A DNA stretch of 64,000 nt from Callorhinus ursinus (Eukaryota; Chordata; Mammalia; Carnivora; Otariidae), in NCBI RefSeq assembly GCF_003265705.1, contig NW_020312867.1, forward strand, positions 5,171,749 through 5,235,748, written 5' to 3'. The notes under the pieces were generated by a model. It searched no databases and was not told where the DNA came from. It saw nothing but the letters and a program-made list of their open reading frames with translations. Position 1 is the first letter of the stretch. The number at the start of each line of letters is the position of its first letter. This document shows, piece after piece, positions 62,755-64,000 of the stretch. A program made the translations under genes and the position numbers.

Positions 62755-62905
62755 CAAATTTTCATTTGCTCTTTACTCTGACACTTCAGAGTTTCCAAAG
62801 GAGACTCACAGGAGAGATGGGGAAACTGAGGCCCAGAAAGGGACTGGGTGTCACGTGGCAGCAAAGCAAGGACCAGAACCCAGGACACTGCCCCCTCCTC
62901 GTGTT
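62755..62905 (-). mobile_element. MIR-like fossil (antisense)
   Basis: GATGGGGAAACTGAGGCCCA, then CACGTGGCAGCAAAGCAAGG, in antisense MIR order. Confidence 0.72.
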
Positions 62906-63059
62906 GCAGCCCCAGCCGTTTCGTCATCAGGAGCCGAGTGGGCAGATGCACAATGGAGGACAGCCCTGAGGTGAGGTTTACCCTCAGGACATCCCATCCT
63001 GGGACCCACTGAGGAAGGACAGGAAAGAGAGCCCCTGAAGGGTCCCGTTTTCCTCTGCT

Positions 63060-63305
63060 CTAAGATGAGCCCAGGATGAGTAAATCATGAACATCCCTCA
63101 TAACCACTTTCCGCTGAGCGCTCGAGATGTTCCAAGTGTCTTGGCCACCTCTCCTTCCACGTGCCCACTCCCACCTGGGGAGATGGGTGAGGACATCTGT
63201 TCCCCCCTTGCTCGGGTGGGAGAGTGAGACCACACAGCGGCTCACACGGCTGGTCACCAGTAGAGCTGGGATTTGAATTCAGGTCTGTCTGCTTCAAATG
63301 CCACT
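63060..63305 (-). mobile_element. MIR-like fossil (antisense)
   Basis: ACACAGCGGCTCACACGGCT, then GTAGAGCTGGGATTTGAATT and CAGGTCTGTCTGCTTCAAAT, is antisense MIR. The left part is diverged. Confidence 0.7.
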
Positions 63306-63394
63306 TGGCCATGTCACTTCACAGGTAAGAGAGCAAGGGTACCTTCCAGCGGCTGGGGAGCAGCCAGGCCACCAGAAGCAGAGGGAGGCCCTGA

Positions 63395-63645
63395 GTCCTC
63401 CTTCCTCTCTCACCCATAACAAGCTGGTGTATGGCTCAGTGGCCCCAATGTGCCCAGGTCACCCATTGTGTGACTGTGGCCAAGCCACTTCCCGCTCTGA
63501 GCCTCCCTTTCCTGTCTGTAAAATGGGGTGCATGATAACAGCTACTCCTAAGGGCTTTTGTGAGGACTGATGGAAAGAAAACCCAGAAAGCCCTTAGTAG
63601 CATGCTGAGTATCCAGTAAGTGCTTAATAACTGCTGGCTGGCATT
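63395..63645 (+). mobile_element. MIR fossil (sense), well preserved
   Basis: GTGTGACTGTGGCCAAGCCA, CTTCCCGCTCTGAGCCTCCC and TGTCTGTAAAATGGGGTGCA lead into CAGTAAGTGCTTAATAACTG. It faces the antisense MIR just upstream. Confidence 0.9.
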
Positions 63646-64000
63646 AAAGTCAGCTTAGAGGCCAGCGAGAGAGAATATATAGCCTCTGGCCACGGAAAGT
63701 CACTTGATGTCCAAAGTGAGGCCAAGATGTCAGGCTATGGCCCTGCCTCTGTGCTCACCACTAGGGACACATAACCTCTCCTTGTGACTCAGCCCAACTG
63801 TCCTTCTGAGAGTTGAGAGGTGCCCGAGAGAAATGTGCACAGCCAGGGAAGGGGAGAAAGCAGAGAAGGGGATGCTGGTAGAGCAGGCTGCCCCAACCGA
63901 CACCCAGCCCACCTTTCCTGGAGGTCTGCAGTAGGAGCTCAGAATAGGCAGCCACAGTAACATCCTCTCCCCTCTTTACGGGAACAGCATCTGGATTTAT
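63646..64000. other. unresolved window end
   Basis: No repeat or gene recognised. Minus-strand frames (64 and 77 codons) overlap and have no domain. Confidence 0.4.

Noticed and set aside
1..64000. A new multi-gene biological system
   Set aside because: No host gene, gene cluster, RNA gene or ordered array is visible. The notable signals are retrotransposon dynamics and possible regulatory elements.

Overview
The window is mammalian nuclear DNA without any host protein-coding gene, exon or RNA gene that I can support. The most abundant repeat is the tRNA-Lys-derived CAN SINE of carnivores (head GGGCGCCTGGGTGGCTCAG, a CT-rich body, then AAATAAATAAATAAAATCTT and an A-tail). I count about 68 copies or pieces, roughly one per 0.95 kb and about a fifth of the sequence. 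The body variants (CCCACTCCCCCTGCTTGTGTTC and TGACCCTCTCCCCTCTCATGC types) are of the arctoid kind, as in bears, seals and mustelids. I see no canid-type heads (GGATCCCTGGGTGGCGCAGC) and no felid-type bodies. An arctoid carnivore is therefore the best reading, with the species undetermined. In the entries, 'long CAN SINE' means head, CT-rich body and A-tail. 'Short CAN SINE' means the older form, in which the head runs directly into GTAGAGATTACTTAAAAATAAAATCTT.

Layout. 0-7.2 kb: dense SINEs over MIR and L2 fossils, then an old antisense L1 fragment (5.9-6.96 kb). 7.2-11.2 kb: mostly unresolved, with an LTR-like block and a small CpG-rich patch. 11.2-17.3 kb: heavily nested, with an MLT1-type LTR split by SINEs (one of which contains an L1 3' end), an MLT2-type LTR, an LTR-like insertion splitting an L2, and two composite SINE clusters. 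17.4-24.9 kb: LTR-like sequence, L1 3' ends and many SINEs. 26.6-27.4 kb: a sense MaLR-type LTR with nested SINEs. 29.9-31.5 kb: a long sense L2 copy interrupted by an antisense MaLR LTR. 32.5-34.0 kb: an L2 split by an L1M fragment that itself carries three SINEs. 37.0-39.4 kb: a young 5'-truncated L1 on the minus strand, with a 17-bp target-site duplication and a 612-codon open ORF2 C-terminal frame. 40-44 kb: L1M and L2 fossils, a 300-bp homopurine tract and a MIR. 45-64 kb: SINEs are sparser, with L1M, L2, MLT1, MLT2 and MIR fossils separated by unique AT-rich blocks that could be conserved noncoding elements. The most promoter-like of these lies at 59.85-60.23 kb and holds CCAAT boxes, CACGTG and a perfect TGACGTCA.

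Nothing here forms an operon, pathway or multi-gene system. The strongest structural signal is repeated use of the same integration site by SINEs: in eight clusters, two or three SINEs are separated by extra copies of one target-site duplication. Family names for old repeats come from my memory of consensus sequences and need confirmation with RepeatMasker. Boundaries are good to a few bases where a duplication is quoted, and to tens of bases otherwise.
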